DNA from: Mycolicibacterium insubricum
Lineage (GTDB): Bacteria > Actinomycetota > Actinomycetes > Mycobacteriales > Mycobacteriaceae
Assembly: GCF_010731615.1 (NCBI RefSeq)
Contig: NZ_AP022618.1
Span: 3,162,001-3,226,000 of the forward strand
DNA length: 64,000 bases
Direction of reading: 5' to 3'
Part shown: piece by piece, positions 1 through 10,089 of the stretch
How positions within the stretch are numbered: the first letter of the stretch is position 1
How the letters are laid out: every line of letters starts with the position of its first letter
Translations under genes and position numbers: made by a program
Notes under the pieces: generated by a model
Seen by the model: only the letters and a program-made list of their open reading frames with translations
The model's database searches: none
What the model was told of the DNA's origin: nothing

Positions 1-716
1 CCGCCGGTGACCAGCCGCGGCGGCGGGTCCCACGGGTACGGCGTCCCGCCGGCGCGGGCGAACGCGGCCACCGCCGCCACGGCAACGACCGCCGGCAGCG
101 CGGCCAGTTGCACCAGCACCAGGTCGACCGGGCCGCCGAAGTCCGCGCGGACCGCTGCCCAGGACCGCCCGGTGGCGGCGAAGGCGATCGTCGGCAGCAG
201 GAACCCGGCGATCGCGGCGAACAGCACCACCTGCATCACCACCCGTGCCCGCAACCAGACTCCACGGTCGGTGAGCACCCCGAGCAGCACGCCGGGGACC
301 AGGCACAGCGCGACGGCGGCGATCTCCCCCAGCCACCAGGACGGCGCCAGGTGCACCAGCGGCGCCAGTGATCCCATCACCAGGGCGTCGAAGACCACCA
401 GGATCGCCGCGCACAGCGCCGGGTGCAGCCACGGCGTCAGCAGGATCGGCACGGCGCCCCACAGCAGCGCCCAGCCGAACACCACGTCGACCGGGACGCC
501 GGCCCACATGGCGCCCGTCGTCCCGAACGTCCAGGCGCCGGCGGCCACCGCCAGCGCGTTGACGACGAGCAGACCGACCAGGTTCCACAGGGTCGCCAGG
601 ACAGCCGCCCCGCGGCACCTCGGCCCGGCGCCGGCCAACCACAGCGCCGCCGTCAGCAGCACCGGGGTCAGCACCGCGCCGGTGCGCAGCACGGCGATGT
701 CCAGGCCGGTGGTCAC
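1..716 (-). CDS. Isoprenylcysteine carboxylmethyltransferase-like membrane protein (3' end beyond window)
   Basis: From a GTG at 716 the minus strand is open for 238 codons and runs off the window edge, so the C-terminus is missing. The visible part is mostly hydrophobic, with several predicted membrane spans. It ends in GTPYPWDPPPRLVTGG, a motif that in ICMT/PEMT-type integral-membrane methyltransferases precedes the SAM-binding GPYR..RNPMY block, which would lie outside the window. The GTG overlaps the TGA of the preceding gene (GTGA, 713-716), so the two are probably translationally coupled, at the end of the prcBA transcription unit. The methyl acceptor is unknown; family membership is moderately sure. 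Confidence 0.7.
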   Translation of the reverse strand, partial: MTTGLDIAVLRTGAVLTPVLLTAALWLAGAGPRCRGAAVLATLWNLVGLLVVNALAVAAGAWTFGTTGAMWAGVPVDVVFGWALLWGAVPILLTPWLHPALCAAILVVFDALVMGSLAPLVHLAPSWWLGEIAAVALCLVPGVLLGVLTDRGVWLRARVVMQVVLFAAIAGFLLPTIAFAATGRSWAAVRADFGGPVDLVLVQLAALPAVVAVAAVAAFARAGGTPYPWDPPPRLVTG

Positions 717-1663
717 CGTTGCGGCGCGGCGGGATCGAGATCGATGGCGTCCAGCAGGTAGCCGGCGGCCTCGGTGGCGACGACCTGCTCCAGCGGGCCG
801 AAGTACCACGCCGGAGCCAGCCGGCGGGTGAAGCCCAGGGTCCAGGTCAGCTCGGTGCCGCCCGATGCCACCGCCCGCCAGGACAACCGGCTGCGCTGCC
901 AGCCCAGCCAGGTGGCCAGCGGGGTGTTGTCGGACACCGTCTCGAAGGTCACCGAATCGGCGGTCCGGTCGACGACGCGGAGCACCAGCTCGGTGCTGTG
1001 TTCGCCCCAATGGTGCGCGGCCATCCCGGGCGGCCGGTGGTGCGCACCGGAGAACGTCACGGTGCGCCGGTCCCCGACGTCCAGGCCGCTACCGGCATCC
1101 GAGAGCGGCCGGGGGAAGCCGAGTGCCAGCAGCCCGCCGGGTTGCCGGTCGGCGAACCGCAGCGGCCGGGCCACCGCGGCCTGCACCTGTTCGGGTGTCG
1201 CGGCGACCTGGCGGGTGGCCGACACCGACTGCTGGTCGGGCAGGGTGGTGGCCGGGGTGACGCCCTCGCACGACATCAGCAGCAACACCGCGGGTGCGAC
1301 GAACGCCGGTGCGCGCGGCCCGTCGAGGCGGCGGGCCCAGCCGACCAGTAGCGCCACCAGCAGTCCGACCGCGTAGCACAGCGGCGCGGCGACCAGCACG
1401 CAGACGAACCCCTCGCCGAGCACCGGCATGGCGAGCAGCAGGGCGATGGTGATCGCCCGCATGGTCATACCGACGAGGCTCTTCGCCGGTGTCGACAGCG
1501 CCAGTACCAGGGCGAAGACACTCGGGATGCCGATGTAGAACGCCGCGGTCTGGCCGAGCCCGACACCCTTGACGACCCGTACCGCGACGACGCCGACCGC
1601 CAGGGCCAGGATCAGCCCGGCCAGGGCCCATTGCGGGCGGGTCGGGTGGTGCAGTGGCCGCAT
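713..1663 (-). CDS. Membrane protein with C-terminal SRPBCC (polyketide cyclase-like) domain
   Basis: 316 aa from an ATG at 1663, only 10 bp after prcA, so very likely co-transcribed with it. Residues ~10-125 form about four hydrophobic segments. A further hydrophobic stretch ends in a cysteine (LLLMSCEG), and residues ~150-316 look like a soluble SRPBCC/START-type ligand-binding fold (VGDRRTVTF, DSVTFETVSDN, LGFTRRLAPAWYFGPLEQ). An upstream GTG-like extension overlaps prcA out of frame and was rejected. No catalytic motif is recognised. It may bind a hydrophobic ligand at the membrane (inference). Confidence 0.75.
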   Translation of the reverse strand: MRPLHHPTRPQWALAGLILALAVGVVAVRVVKGVGLGQTAAFYIGIPSVFALVLALSTPAKSLVGMTMRAITIALLLAMPVLGEGFVCVLVAAPLCYAVGLLVALLVGWARRLDGPRAPAFVAPAVLLLMSCEGVTPATTLPDQQSVSATRQVAATPEQVQAAVARPLRFADRQPGGLLALGFPRPLSDAGSGLDVGDRRTVTFSGAHHRPPGMAAHHWGEHSTELVLRVVDRTADSVTFETVSDNTPLATWLGWQRSRLSWRAVASGGTELTWTLGFTRRLAPAWYFGPLEQVVATEAAGYLLDAIDLDPAAPQR

Positions 1664-1673
1664 CCGGTCGACG

Positions 1674-2420
1674 CTACTCGGCGTCCGGGGTGTCCTCGGT
1701 CGCTTTTTCGGCGGTCTCCGCCGGTGCGGGCAGCAGTGCCTCCAGCGCGGCGCCGGTGATCCGGCGGAACGCCCGGCGCGGGCGATTGGCGTCGAGGACG
1801 GCCACCTCCAGGGTGCCCGCGCCGAGGGTGCGGCGTTCGCCGTCGGCGCCGGTCTCCAGTGCGTGCACGGCGATCCGGATCCCGTCGGCCAGTGACGCAT
1901 TCGCGCTGTAGCTGTCGCGCAGCGCCGCGGCGATCGGTTCGGTGGCACCGCCCATCACCACGAACTCCGGCTCGTCGGCGATCGACCCGTCGTAGGTGAT
2001 CCGGTACAGCTCAGGGGGTTTCGACTCGCCGTAGTGCGCAACCTCGGCCACACACAGCTCCACCTCGTAGGGCTTGGCCTGCTCGGTGAAGATGGTGCCC
2101 AGGGTGGAGGCGTACCGGTTGGCGAGTTGGCGTCCGGTGACGTCGCGGCGGTCGTAGGTGTAGCCGAGGGTGTCGGCGAGCTGGATGCCGCCGCGGCGCA
2201 GGTTGTCAAACTCGTTGAACCGGCCCACCGCCGCATAGCCGATCCGGTCGTAGAGCTCGCTGACCTTCTGCAGCGACCGCGACGGGTTCTCCGCGACGAA
2301 CAGCACGCCGTCGGCGTAGGCCAGTGCGATGACGCTGCGGCCGCGCGCGATGCCCTTGCGAGCGAGTTCGCTGCGCTCCCGCATCGCCTGCTCGGGCGAG
2401 ATGAAGTACGGAAAGCTCAT
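1674..2420 (-). CDS. prcA: 20S proteasome alpha subunit PrcA
   Basis: 248 aa, the usual length. It forms the outer seven-membered rings of the 20S core, which gate substrate entry and dock the Mpa ring. The N-terminus [20 protein letters not shown] is the conserved mycobacterial gating segment. Internal blocks [24 protein letters not shown] and [12 protein letters not shown] are diagnostic. The C-terminal tail is acidic and low in complexity. The ATG overlaps the prcB stop (ATGA, 2417-2420), which supports coupled 1:1 synthesis. It lacks the beta-type N-terminal threonine, as expected for an alpha subunit. Confidence 0.98.
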   Translation of the reverse strand: MSFPYFISPEQAMRERSELARKGIARGRSVIALAYADGVLFVAENPSRSLQKVSELYDRIGYAAVGRFNEFDNLRRGGIQLADTLGYTYDRRDVTGRQLANRYASTLGTIFTEQAKPYEVELCVAEVAHYGESKPPELYRITYDGSIADEPEFVVMGGATEPIAAALRDSYSANASLADGIRIAVHALETGADGERRTLGAGTLEVAVLDANRPRRAFRRITGAALEALLPAPAETAEKATEDTPDAE

Positions 2421-3292
2421 GACTGCTCTCGAATGTCGGTATGCGGTCCGTGGGTTCGCCGTGCGACGCCGCGTTCCCGCGCGGCGATCGTCGCCCGGGC
2501 CAGCCCGGCGATCCGTTCGGCGGGCACCTCCTCGGCGCCGGTGGCCGAGATGGTGACCGCGGTCGGATAGATGCCGCGGACCAGATCTGGGCCGCCGGTT
2601 GCCGAATCGTCGTCGGCGGCGTCGTAGAGCGCTTCGATGGCGGCGCTCAGCGCCGAATCCGCGTCCGTGACAGCCGAATACAGCTTCTTCAGCGAGGACC
2701 GGGCGAACAGCGACCCGGAACCCACCGAGTGGTAGCCCTCTTCCTCGATGTTCCAGCCTCCGGCGGCGTCGAAGGAGACGATGCGCCCGGCGTCGGACGG
2801 ATCCGGATCACCCAGGTCGTAGCCGACCAGCAGCGGCAGCGCGACGAAACCCTGAAGGGCCGCACCGAGATTGCCGCGCACCATGTTGGCCAGCCGGTTC
2901 ACCTTGCCGGCGAAGCTCAGCGCCACCCCCTCGAGCTTCTCGTAGTGCTCGAGTTCGACGGCGTAGAGCCGGGCGAATTCCACGGCGATGGCGGCGGTTC
3001 CGGCGATGCCGGTCGCGGTGTGGTCGTCGGTGATGTAGACCTTCTGCACGTCGCGACTGGCGATCATGTTGCCCTGGGTCGCGCGCCGGTCGCCGGCGAT
3101 CAGCACCCCGCCGGGGTACTTGACGGCGACGATGGTGGTGCCGTGTGGCAGATCCGCACCGCCGCCGGTTGTTCCCGACGGCGACGGGAGCAGGTGCGGG
3201 GCGTGGTTGCGCAGCAACTCGGCGAAGGAGCTGAGATCGGCGGCCGATCCGGACACCAGGTTGTCAATGCGGCCCGACGACGGCCGGGTCAC
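2417..3292 (-). CDS. prcB: 20S proteasome beta subunit PrcB (catalytic)
   Basis: 291 aa proenzyme. Residues 1-51 are the propeptide, ending in PHG, and autocleavage exposes Thr52 (mature start [11 protein letters not shown]), the N-terminal nucleophile. Other family landmarks are [27 protein letters not shown] and [11 protein letters not shown]. It forms the two inner rings of the chamber and degrades pupylated proteins. It sits between pup and prcA with 4-nt overlaps on both sides (3289-3292 and 2417-2420). The C-terminus after Thr-rich GGPDLVRGI diverges from M. tuberculosis, as expected for a different species. Confidence 0.98.
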   Translation of the reverse strand: MTRPSSGRIDNLVSGSAADLSSFAELLRNHAPHLLPSPSGTTGGGADLPHGTTIVAVKYPGGVLIAGDRRATQGNMIASRDVQKVYITDDHTATGIAGTAAIAVEFARLYAVELEHYEKLEGVALSFAGKVNRLANMVRGNLGAALQGFVALPLLVGYDLGDPDPSDAGRIVSFDAAGGWNIEEEGYHSVGSGSLFARSSLKKLYSAVTDADSALSAAIEALYDAADDDSATGGPDLVRGIYPTAVTISATGAEEVPAERIAGLARATIAARERGVARRTHGPHTDIREQS

Positions 3293-3480
3293 TGGCCGCC
3301 CTTTTGCACATAGGCCCGGACGAAGTCCTCGGCGTTCTCCTCCAGGATGTCGTCGATCTCGTCGAGCAGATCGTCGGTTTCCTCGGTGAGCTTCTCGCGG
3401 CGTTCCTGGCCGGCGGCCGTCGTGCCGGTGACATCCTCGTCGTCGCCGCCACCGCCGCCGCGTTTCTGCTGCTGAGCCAT
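3289..3480 (-). CDS. pup: Prokaryotic ubiquitin-like protein Pup
   Basis: 63 aa from the ATG at 3480, preceded by a GGGAGG Shine-Dalgarno. A longer reading frame starting at 3513 adds 11 unlikely residues and was rejected. The protein is disordered at the N-terminus ([16 protein letters not shown]), has the acidic coiled-coil-forming segment that binds Mpa ([20 protein letters not shown]) and ends in GGQ. The final Gln must be deamidated by Dop before PafA ligates Pup to substrate lysines. First gene of the pup-prcB-prcA unit, with its TGA overlapping the prcB start. No pafA gene lies in this window. Confidence 0.97.
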   Translation of the reverse strand: MAQQQKRGGGGGDDEDVTGTTAAGQERREKLTEETDDLLDEIDDILEENAEDFVRAYVQKGGQ

Positions 3481-3547
3481 CGCCGCCTCCCGCCTCTGTG
3501 ATCGATCTCCCACCCTACCGGTCTGCCCGCCGCAGCCCGGGCCGACC

Positions 3548-5056
3548 TCAGCTGGTGAGGTGGTCCACCAGTTCGGCGGCGCTGTCCACCGAGTCCAGCA
3601 GCGCCCCGACGTGAGCCTTGCTGCCGCGCAGCGGCTCCAGGGTGGGGATGCGGATCAGCGATTCGCCGCCGAGGTCGAAGATCACCGAGTCCCAGCTCGC
3701 CGCGGCGATGTCGGCGCCGAATCGGCGCAGGCACTCCCCGCGGAAGTAGGCGCGGGTATCGGTCGGCGGGTTCACCACGGCGTCGAGCACCTGCGCCTCG
3801 GTGACCAGCCGCTGCATGGAGCCGCGGGCCACCAGCCGGTTGTACAGGCCCTTGTCGAGGCGCACGTCGGAGTACTGCAGGTCCACCAGGTGCAGCCGCG
3901 GAGCGGCCCAGCCCAGGCCCTCCCGGCTGCGGAAGCCCTCCAGCAGCCGCAGCTTGGCCGGCCAGTCCAGGATCTCCGCGCACTCCATCGGGTCGCGCTC
4001 CAGCAGATCCAGCACGTGGGCCCAGGTCGCGACGACGTGCTGGGCGCGGGGGTCGGGGTCGCGGCGGTCCAGCAGTTTGGCCACCCGGTCCAGATAGATG
4101 CGCTGCAGCGCGAGCGCGGTGAGCTCGCGGCCGTCGGCCAGCGCGACGGTGGCCCGCAGGCTCGGGTCGTGGCTGATCACGTGTACGGCGTGCACCGGGC
4201 GGGCCAGTGCCAGGTCGTCGAGCTCCAGGCCGTAGGCGGGGCCCTCCTCGATCAGGTCGAGCACCAGCGAGGTGGTGCCCACCTTGAGGTAGGTGGACGT
4301 CTCGGCGAGGTTGGCGTCGCCGATGATGACGTGCAGCCGGCGGTACTTGTCGGCGTCGGCGTGCGGTTCGTCGCGGGTGTTGATGATGCCGCGCTTGAGA
4401 GTGGTCTCCAGCCCGACCTCCACCTCGATGTAGTCAGCGCGCTGGGACAGCTGGAAGCCCGCGTCCTCGCCGTTGGCGCCGATGCCGACCCGGCCAGAGC
4501 CGGTGACAACCTGCCGGGAAACGAAAAACGGTGTCAGACCGGCGATCACCGAGGCGAACGGTGTCGCGCGGCTCATCAGGTAGTTCTCGTGGCTGCCGTA
4601 GGAGGCGCCCTTGCCGTCGACGTTGTTCTTGTACAGCTGCAGTTTCACCGCCCCGGGTACCGACGACGCGTAGCGGGCGGCGGCCTCCATCACTCGTTCG
4701 CCGGCCTTGTCCCAGATCACCGCGTCCATCGGATCGGTCACCTCGGGCGCGGAGTATTCCGGGTGCGCGTGGTCGACGTAAAGCCGGGCGCCGTTGGTGA
4801 GGATCATGTTCGCCGCACCGATCTCGTCGGCGTCGATGATCGGCGCGGGGCCCGAGGAGCGGCCCAGGTCGAAGCCGCGGGCGTCCCGCAGCGGTGACTC
4901 GACCTCGTAGTCCCAGCGGGTGCGCTTGGCCCGCGGTACCCCGGCCGCCGCCGCGTAGGCGAGCACCGCCTGGGTGGAGGTGAGGATCGGGTTCGCAGAC
5001 GGGTCCGACGGTGAGGAAATGCCGTATTCGACCTCGGTCCCGATGATCCGCTGCAT
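3548..5056 (-). CDS. dop: Deamidase/depupylase Dop
   Basis: 502 aa, the standard length. Glutamine-synthetase-like fold: GTEVEYG (residues 6-12) supplies metal/ATP-binding glutamates, and [10 protein letters not shown] carries Asp95, the residue matching the proposed nucleophile. Residues ~64-72 (LGRSSGPAP) belong to the 'Dop loop' that separates Dop from the ligase PafA. It converts Pup-GGQ to Pup-GGE and also removes Pup from substrates. It lies 67 bp upstream of pup on the same strand. A TAGGCT hexamer lies 6 nt before its ATG, so the mRNA may be leaderless (inference). Confidence 0.97.
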   Translation of the reverse strand: MQRIIGTEVEYGISSPSDPSANPILTSTQAVLAYAAAAGVPRAKRTRWDYEVESPLRDARGFDLGRSSGPAPIIDADEIGAANMILTNGARLYVDHAHPEYSAPEVTDPMDAVIWDKAGERVMEAAARYASSVPGAVKLQLYKNNVDGKGASYGSHENYLMSRATPFASVIAGLTPFFVSRQVVTGSGRVGIGANGEDAGFQLSQRADYIEVEVGLETTLKRGIINTRDEPHADADKYRRLHVIIGDANLAETSTYLKVGTTSLVLDLIEEGPAYGLELDDLALARPVHAVHVISHDPSLRATVALADGRELTALALQRIYLDRVAKLLDRRDPDPRAQHVVATWAHVLDLLERDPMECAEILDWPAKLRLLEGFRSREGLGWAAPRLHLVDLQYSDVRLDKGLYNRLVARGSMQRLVTEAQVLDAVVNPPTDTRAYFRGECLRRFGADIAAASWDSVIFDLGGESLIRIPTLEPLRGSKAHVGALLDSVDSAAELVDHLTS

Positions 5057-5146
5057 AGCCTTAGCCTATCGGGGCGCCGCCCGGGCCACGTCGGGAGCCG
5101 CGTGCGGTCGCGGCGCGCACCGCGACGTGAGGGGAGTTGGCCCGCT

Positions 5147-6385
5147 GTGACGAACTACGTGCTGGAGCACGCCCGGCTGATCGACGGGACGGGAGCCGAC
5201 CCGATTGCCGACGCGACGGTATACGTCGAGGACGCCTCGATCACCTGGGCCGGCGCCAGCGCGGACGCCCCGGCCACCGCGCCGAAGGGGGCGGTCTCGA
5301 TCGATCTCACCGGCCACAGCCTGTGCCCGGGCTTCTTCGACTGCCACGTGCACCTCAGCCTGCCCGGCACCAAGGGCAGCCCGCTGGAGCTGGCCATGCA
5401 CCCGCAGTCCTACCTGCACTTCCAGCTCATCGACCGGCTCCGCACCACACTGCACAACGGGGTGACCACGGTGCGGGACCTGATGGGCATCGACACCGGG
5501 GTGCGCGAGGCGGTGTCCGCGGGGCTGATCGAGGGCCCGCGGCTCCTCGTAGCGATCAACATGCTCAGCCAGACGGCCGGGCACTCCGACTTCTGCCTCC
5601 CCTCGGGCATCGATCTGACCCCCTACGTGGGCGCCGCCCTGGTGGATTCGGTCGACGAGGCCCGGCACCGCACGCGCGAGCTCATCCGCGCCGGTGCCGA
5701 CGTGCTCAAGGTGGCCTCCAGCGGCGGGGTCACCTCACCGAACGACGATCCGACCTGGCTGGGTATGCGCCGGGAGATGATCGCCGCCATCGTCGAGGAG
5801 GGCCAGAATTACGGTGGCCGGCCGGTAGCCGCGCACGCCATCGGCTACGCCGGGATCCGGGCGGCCGTCGAGGCGGGAGTGCACAGCATCGAGCACGGCT
5901 ACGCCCTCGACGACGAGTTGCGTGCGCAGATGGTGGCCCAGGGCACCTTCCTGGTGCCGACCCTGCTGGAGACCATGCACGAGGTGACGGCCACACCGCA
6001 AGGCGCCGCCAAGAGCGCGAAATGGCATGCGATGGCCCATGATTCGATCGCCGCTTCGGCGGCGGCCGGCATCAAGATCGCGGTCGGCACCGACGCCGGC
6101 CTGTCACCGGACCACGGCACCAACCTCAAGGAGCTCGGGCTGCTGGTCCGTTTCGGCGGGCTCACCCCGATGCAGGCGATCGTCGCCGGCACCCGTACGT
6201 CGGCGCAGCTGTGTGGCGTCGCGGACACCCTCGGCACCGTCGAGGAGGGCAAGACCGCCGATCTGGTGGTCGTCCGCGGCAACCCGCTCGACGACGTCGA
6301 CACCATCGGAGACCCGGAGAACATTCTGCTGGTGGTCAAGGAAGGCCGGGCGGTGGGCAACCGCGGCGGATTCCCCGTCGGCTGA
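5147..6385 (+). CDS. Metal-dependent amidohydrolase
   Basis: 412 aa from a GTG at 5147 preceded by GAGGGGAG. TIM-barrel amidohydrolase of the imidazolonepropionase/prolidase-like group: HVH metal ligands at residues 67 and 69 (GFFDCHVHL), a likely carboxylated lysine in DVLKVASSGG, His ligands in AAHAIGYAG and HSIEHGYALDD, and the barrel aspartate in VGTDAGLSPDHG. Substrate not predictable; relatives cleave cyclic amides or dipeptides. It is divergent from dop across ~90 bp and 16 bp upstream of a membrane-protein gene. M. tuberculosis has no obvious counterpart at this position. Confidence 0.88.
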   Translation: MTNYVLEHARLIDGTGADPIADATVYVEDASITWAGASADAPATAPKGAVSIDLTGHSLCPGFFDCHVHLSLPGTKGSPLELAMHPQSYLHFQLIDRLRTTLHNGVTTVRDLMGIDTGVREAVSAGLIEGPRLLVAINMLSQTAGHSDFCLPSGIDLTPYVGAALVDSVDEARHRTRELIRAGADVLKVASSGGVTSPNDDPTWLGMRREMIAAIVEEGQNYGGRPVAAHAIGYAGIRAAVEAGVHSIEHGYALDDELRAQMVAQGTFLVPTLLETMHEVTATPQGAAKSAKWHAMAHDSIAASAAAGIKIAVGTDAGLSPDHGTNLKELGLLVRFGGLTPMQAIVAGTRTSAQLCGVADTLGTVEEGKTADLVVVRGNPLDDVDTIGDPENILLVVKEGRAVGNRGGFPVG

Positions 6386-6401
6386 CCGGGTCCACAGACC
6401 G

Positions 6402-7577
6402 ATGGACGCCAGCCCGAACCCAGCCCGCGAACAGCAACGCGCGGCCGAGCACTGGCTGCTGCATCGCGGGCTGCCGTACGTGCTGCGCCCGGACCGGCTG
6501 CTGCGCAACGTCTGGGCGCGGTCGGCGCCGGCCCTGGCGGCCAACGCGGTGAGCATGGCGTTTTCCATCATCACCGTCGCGATCACCGGCCAACACACCA
6601 TCGACATCGAAGGCTCCCCCACCCGCGACGAGTGGTTCCTGCTACTCGTGGTGCTGGTGCTGATTCCGGCGGCGACCCTGGCCGGCGTGCTGGTGTCGAG
6701 GATCACCAGCCGACCGGCACGGCGTCTGGTCTCGACGGCCTCGGTCGCCATGGTGATCCCGGGTGTCGTGTGGGGCGGGCCGAGTGCGTCTCGGTCCATC
6801 GACATCGCGCTCGACGTCGTCGTCATCGTCGTGATCCTGTTGTGCACCGCGACCGGTCTCGGGTCGGTCCTGGGCTGGGCGGCACGGATGACGCTGAGCA
6901 ACCTCACCTCCATCGGCGGCCTGCTGGTGCGGGCGCTGCCGGTGATGCTGCTGACCATGCTGGTGTTCTTCAACGGCCCGGCGTGGGCGATGGCCGAGAC
7001 GCTCAGCCGGGGCCGACTGTGGCTGGCGCTGATGCTTCTGTACGCCATGGCGACGGTGTTCCTCGGCTCCAGCGCGCTGCGGCGGGTGCGCCCCGCGCTG
7101 GACCGTCCCGGCCACGCCGGGCGCACCCGCAGGCTCGACGACACCCCGTTCGCCGGGCTGCCCGACCCCGAGGAACCAACGCCGCTGCACAAACCCGAGC
7201 GGGCGAATGTGCTGCTGGTCATCCTGATCTCGGAGGTGGTGCAGGTGCTGACGGTGGCGATCGTCGCCGGCGCGATCTTCGGTGTGTTCGGGCTGATCGT
7301 GGTTACCCCGGAGCTGCTGGCCAGTCTCACGCAGAACGGGCCGACCGACGGCCGGGTGCTCTGGATGACGCTGCCGATCCCCGACGCCCTGATCCAGCTG
7401 GTGATGTTCCTGACCGCGCTGACCTACATGTACCTGGCCGCACGTGCGGTCAGCGACAAGGAGTACCGCAGGCAGTTCCTCAAGCCGCAGCTCAAGGAGA
7501 TGCGGGTGAACCTGGTCGCCCGAGACCGCTACCGCGCCTTCCTGGCCGGCCAGGCACCTCCCGGCCGTCGGCCCTAG
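6402..7577 (+). CDS. Conserved mycobacterial integral membrane protein (Rv2113-like)
   Basis: 391 aa from the ATG at 6402; longer in-frame extensions run back through the amidohydrolase and are not credible. At least six hydrophobic spans are visible, for example [18 protein letters not shown] and [18 protein letters not shown] charged cytoplasmic stretch lies near residues 225-265, and the C-terminal tail is basic. Position between dop and mpa matches Rv2113 of M. tuberculosis. Function unknown. Its TAG overlaps the mpa stop on the other strand (CTAG, 7574-7577). Confidence 0.85.
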   Translation: MDASPNPAREQQRAAEHWLLHRGLPYVLRPDRLLRNVWARSAPALAANAVSMAFSIITVAITGQHTIDIEGSPTRDEWFLLLVVLVLIPAATLAGVLVSRITSRPARRLVSTASVAMVIPGVVWGGPSASRSIDIALDVVVIVVILLCTATGLGSVLGWAARMTLSNLTSIGGLLVRALPVMLLTMLVFFNGPAWAMAETLSRGRLWLALMLLYAMATVFLGSSALRRVRPALDRPGHAGRTRRLDDTPFAGLPDPEEPTPLHKPERANVLLVILISEVVQVLTVAIVAGAIFGVFGLIVVTPELLASLTQNGPTDGRVLWMTLPIPDALIQLVMFLTALTYMYLAARAVSDKEYRRQFLKPQLKEMRVNLVARDRYRAFLAGQAPPGRRP

Positions 7578-9406
7578 AGGTACTGGCCGAGGTTGGACTC
7601 GGTGTCGATGGCCCGGCTGGCGCTGGCGTTCTTGCCGGTCACCAAGGTTCGGATGTAGACGATCCGCTCGCCCTTCTTGCCCGAGATCCGCGCCCAGTCG
7701 TCCGGGTTGGTGGTGTTGGGCAGGTCCTCGTTCTCGGCGAACTCGTCGACGATGGAATCCAACAGGTGCTGGATGCGCAGACCCGGTGCACCGGTCTCCA
7801 GCACGCTCTTGATCGCGTACTTCTTGCCCCGGTCGACGACGTTTTGGATCATCGCCCCGGAGTTGAAGTCCTTGAAGTACATGACCTCCTTGTCGCCGTT
7901 GGCGTAGGTCACCTCCAGGAACCGGTTGTCGTCGATCTCGGCGTACATCCGGTCGACGACCTTCTCGATCATCGCCTTGATGCACGACGACTTGTCCCCG
8001 CCGAATTCCGCCAGATCGTCGGCGTGCACCGGCAGCGTGTCGGTGAGGTACTTGCTGAAGATGTCCTGGGCCGATTCGGCGTCCGGGCGCTCGATCTTGA
8101 TCTTGACGTCGAGGCGGCCGGGGCGCAGGATCGCCGGGTCGATCATGTCCTCCCGGTTGGAGGCGCCGATGACGATGACGTTCTCCAGCCCCTCGACGCC
8201 GTCGATTTCGGCGAGCAGCTGCGGCACCACCGTCGTCTCCACGTCCGAGCTCACGCCGGTGCCGCGGGTGCGGAAGATCGAGTCCATTTCGTCGAAGAAC
8301 ACGATCACCGGGGTGCCCTCGGATGCCTTCTCCCGGGCCCGCTGGAAGATCAGCCGGATGTGCCGCTCGGTCTCGCCGACGAACTTGTTGAGCAGCTCGG
8401 GGCCCTTGATGTTGAGAAAGTAGGACTTGGCCTCCCGGGAGTCCTCACCGCGGCGCTCGGCCATCTTCTTGGCCAGCGAGTTGGCGACGGCCTTGGCGAT
8501 CAGCGTCTTGCCGCAACCGGGCGGACCGTAGAGCAGCACACCCTTGGGCGGGCGCAGCGCGTACTCGCGGTAGAGCTCCTTGTGCAGGAACGGCAGTTCG
8601 ACGGCATCGCGGATCTGCTCGATTTGGCGGGTCAGGCCGCCGATGTCGGAGTAGGAGACGTCGGGCACCTCCTCCAGGACCAGGTCCTCCACCTCGGCCT
8701 TCGGGATGCGCTCGAACGCGTAGCCGGCCTTGGTGTCGACCAGCAGGGAATCCCCGGGGCGCAGCCGCCGTGGCCGGTCCTCTTCGGCCAACGCTTCGAG
8801 TTCCTCTTCCGACATGGTGTCGGCCAGGGTCAGCGGCTCCGCCAGCCAGACGATGCGTTCCTCGTCGGCGTGACCGACCACCAGGGCCCGATCACCGTCC
8901 GCCAGCAGTTCGCGCAGCGAGCAGATCTCGCCGACGGACTCGTAGGACCCGGCCTCGACGACGGTCAGCGCCTCGTTGAGCCGCAGGGTCTGCCCCTTGC
9001 GCAGGGTGTCGACGTCGATGTTGGGCGAGACGGTCAGTCGCATCTTGCGCCCGGAGGTGAAGACGTCGACGGTCTCCTCGTCGGCGATCCCCAGCAGCAC
9101 ACCGAAGCCGCTGGGCGGCTGGCCGAGCCGGTCGACCTCCTCGCGCAGGGCCAGAAGTTGCTGACGGGCTTCCTTGAGGGTTTCCATCAGTTTGGAGTTC
9201 CGGGCGGTCAGCGACTCGATCCGCGCCTCCAGCGCTTCGATGTCGCGGGCGCTGCGCAGCCCCGATCCGCTGCCGGCGGCGTTCTCCAGCCGGGTGCGCA
9301 GGGCGGCGGTTTCGCGGCGCAATCGCTCCAGTTCACCGGCATCGTCGCTGGAAGCGGCGGGTCCGGCCGGACCCGACTGCTGCTCTGAACGCTCTGATGT
9401 ACTCAT
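7574..9406 (-). CDS. mpa: Proteasome-associated AAA ATPase Mpa (ARC)
   Basis: 610 aa. Residues ~23-95 are the coiled coil that captures Pup, ~97-240 two OB folds, and ~250-540 the AAA module with Walker A GPPGCGKT (294-301) and Walker [11 protein letters not shown]. The C-terminus GQYL is the activating tail that inserts into PrcA pockets. The hexamer unfolds pupylated substrates and feeds them into the 20S core. It stands apart from prcBA, as in other mycobacteria, with its own promoter in the 188-bp gap to the divergent gene at 9595. ATG start; RBS GGGGGAGGAGCGC. Confidence 0.98.
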   Translation of the reverse strand: MSTSERSEQQSGPAGPAASSDDAGELERLRRETAALRTRLENAAGSGSGLRSARDIEALEARIESLTARNSKLMETLKEARQQLLALREEVDRLGQPPSGFGVLLGIADEETVDVFTSGRKMRLTVSPNIDVDTLRKGQTLRLNEALTVVEAGSYESVGEICSLRELLADGDRALVVGHADEERIVWLAEPLTLADTMSEEELEALAEEDRPRRLRPGDSLLVDTKAGYAFERIPKAEVEDLVLEEVPDVSYSDIGGLTRQIEQIRDAVELPFLHKELYREYALRPPKGVLLYGPPGCGKTLIAKAVANSLAKKMAERRGEDSREAKSYFLNIKGPELLNKFVGETERHIRLIFQRAREKASEGTPVIVFFDEMDSIFRTRGTGVSSDVETTVVPQLLAEIDGVEGLENVIVIGASNREDMIDPAILRPGRLDVKIKIERPDAESAQDIFSKYLTDTLPVHADDLAEFGGDKSSCIKAMIEKVVDRMYAEIDDNRFLEVTYANGDKEVMYFKDFNSGAMIQNVVDRGKKYAIKSVLETGAPGLRIQHLLDSIVDEFAENEDLPNTTNPDDWARISGKKGERIVYIRTLVTGKNASASRAIDTESNLGQYL

Positions 9407-9594
9407 GGTGCGCTCCTCCCCCGTACCAAAATCGGTGCGGTAACACCTTCAACGCTACCGGCGATTGACTCATTGCGTGCGTACTGGGAACCCCGACACA
9501 CCCAGAACACCGCGACCCCCGGTCGGCTCTTGGAATGTTCACAGCCGGTTGGGTTAGCCTCGAAAAAGCACTCGGCAATCTCGGAAGGACAGCC

Positions 9595-10080
9595 GTGATC
9601 AAGAAAATCCTCGTTACCGGTATCGCCGCCGCGGCGGTCACCGCGGGAGCCGCTGCCGGCCTGACCGCTCTGGCCGGCCCCGCGGACGCACCCCAGGTGC
9701 AGACCGTCGTCCGCGGAATCCCGATGCCCCAGGCGCCGGCGCCGGACCTGACTCCCGCGCTGACCCGGACCCTGACCGGGCTGGCCGGCAGCGGCTCGTT
9801 CGCCAGCAAGAAGAGCTACATCCAGGGCGGCATGGGCCGCATCGAGACGGCGGCCGCCGACGCGAAGTACAACCAGAAGGCCGCCGAGGGTTACTTCCCG
9901 CTGACCTTCAACGTCGCCGATGTGGACCAGGACGGCGACTCGGCCACCGCCAACGTCACCGCGACGGCCGCCACCGGCGCGACCGCGTCGATGCCGCTGA
10001 CCTTCGTCCAGGGCCCCAGCCCGAGCGGCTGGCAGCTGTCGAAGGAATCGGTGGGCAATCTGCTTTCCGCCCTGAACTAG
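9595..10080 (+). CDS. Secreted MTB12/CFP-2-like protein
   Basis: 161 aa from a GTG at 9595 with GGAAGGA 7 nt upstream. N-terminal signal peptide (IKKILVTGIAAAAVTAGAAA, cleavage near ALAGPADA). The mature part has the MTB12 pattern: SKKSYIQGGMGRIE, FPLTFNVADVD and TFVQGPSPSGWQLSKE. MTB12-type proteins are small exported antigens of unknown biochemical role. The next gene, lppK, looks like a lipoprotein paralogue of the same fold (FPMTF/YPMEFV...GWRLSRQS), which suggests a local tandem duplication. An upstream start at 9535 would spoil the signal peptide. Confidence 0.8.
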   Translation: MIKKILVTGIAAAAVTAGAAAGLTALAGPADAPQVQTVVRGIPMPQAPAPDLTPALTRTLTGLAGSGSFASKKSYIQGGMGRIETAAADAKYNQKAAEGYFPLTFNVADVDQDGDSATANVTATAATGATASMPLTFVQGPSPSGWQLSKESVGNLLSALN

Positions 10081-10089
10081 GGGACCGAC

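Noticed and set aside
6632..9388. 918-codon open frame on the plus strand over mpa
   Set aside because: Antisense shadow of mpa in GC-rich DNA; no motifs and an implausible Gly/Asp/Val-rich composition.
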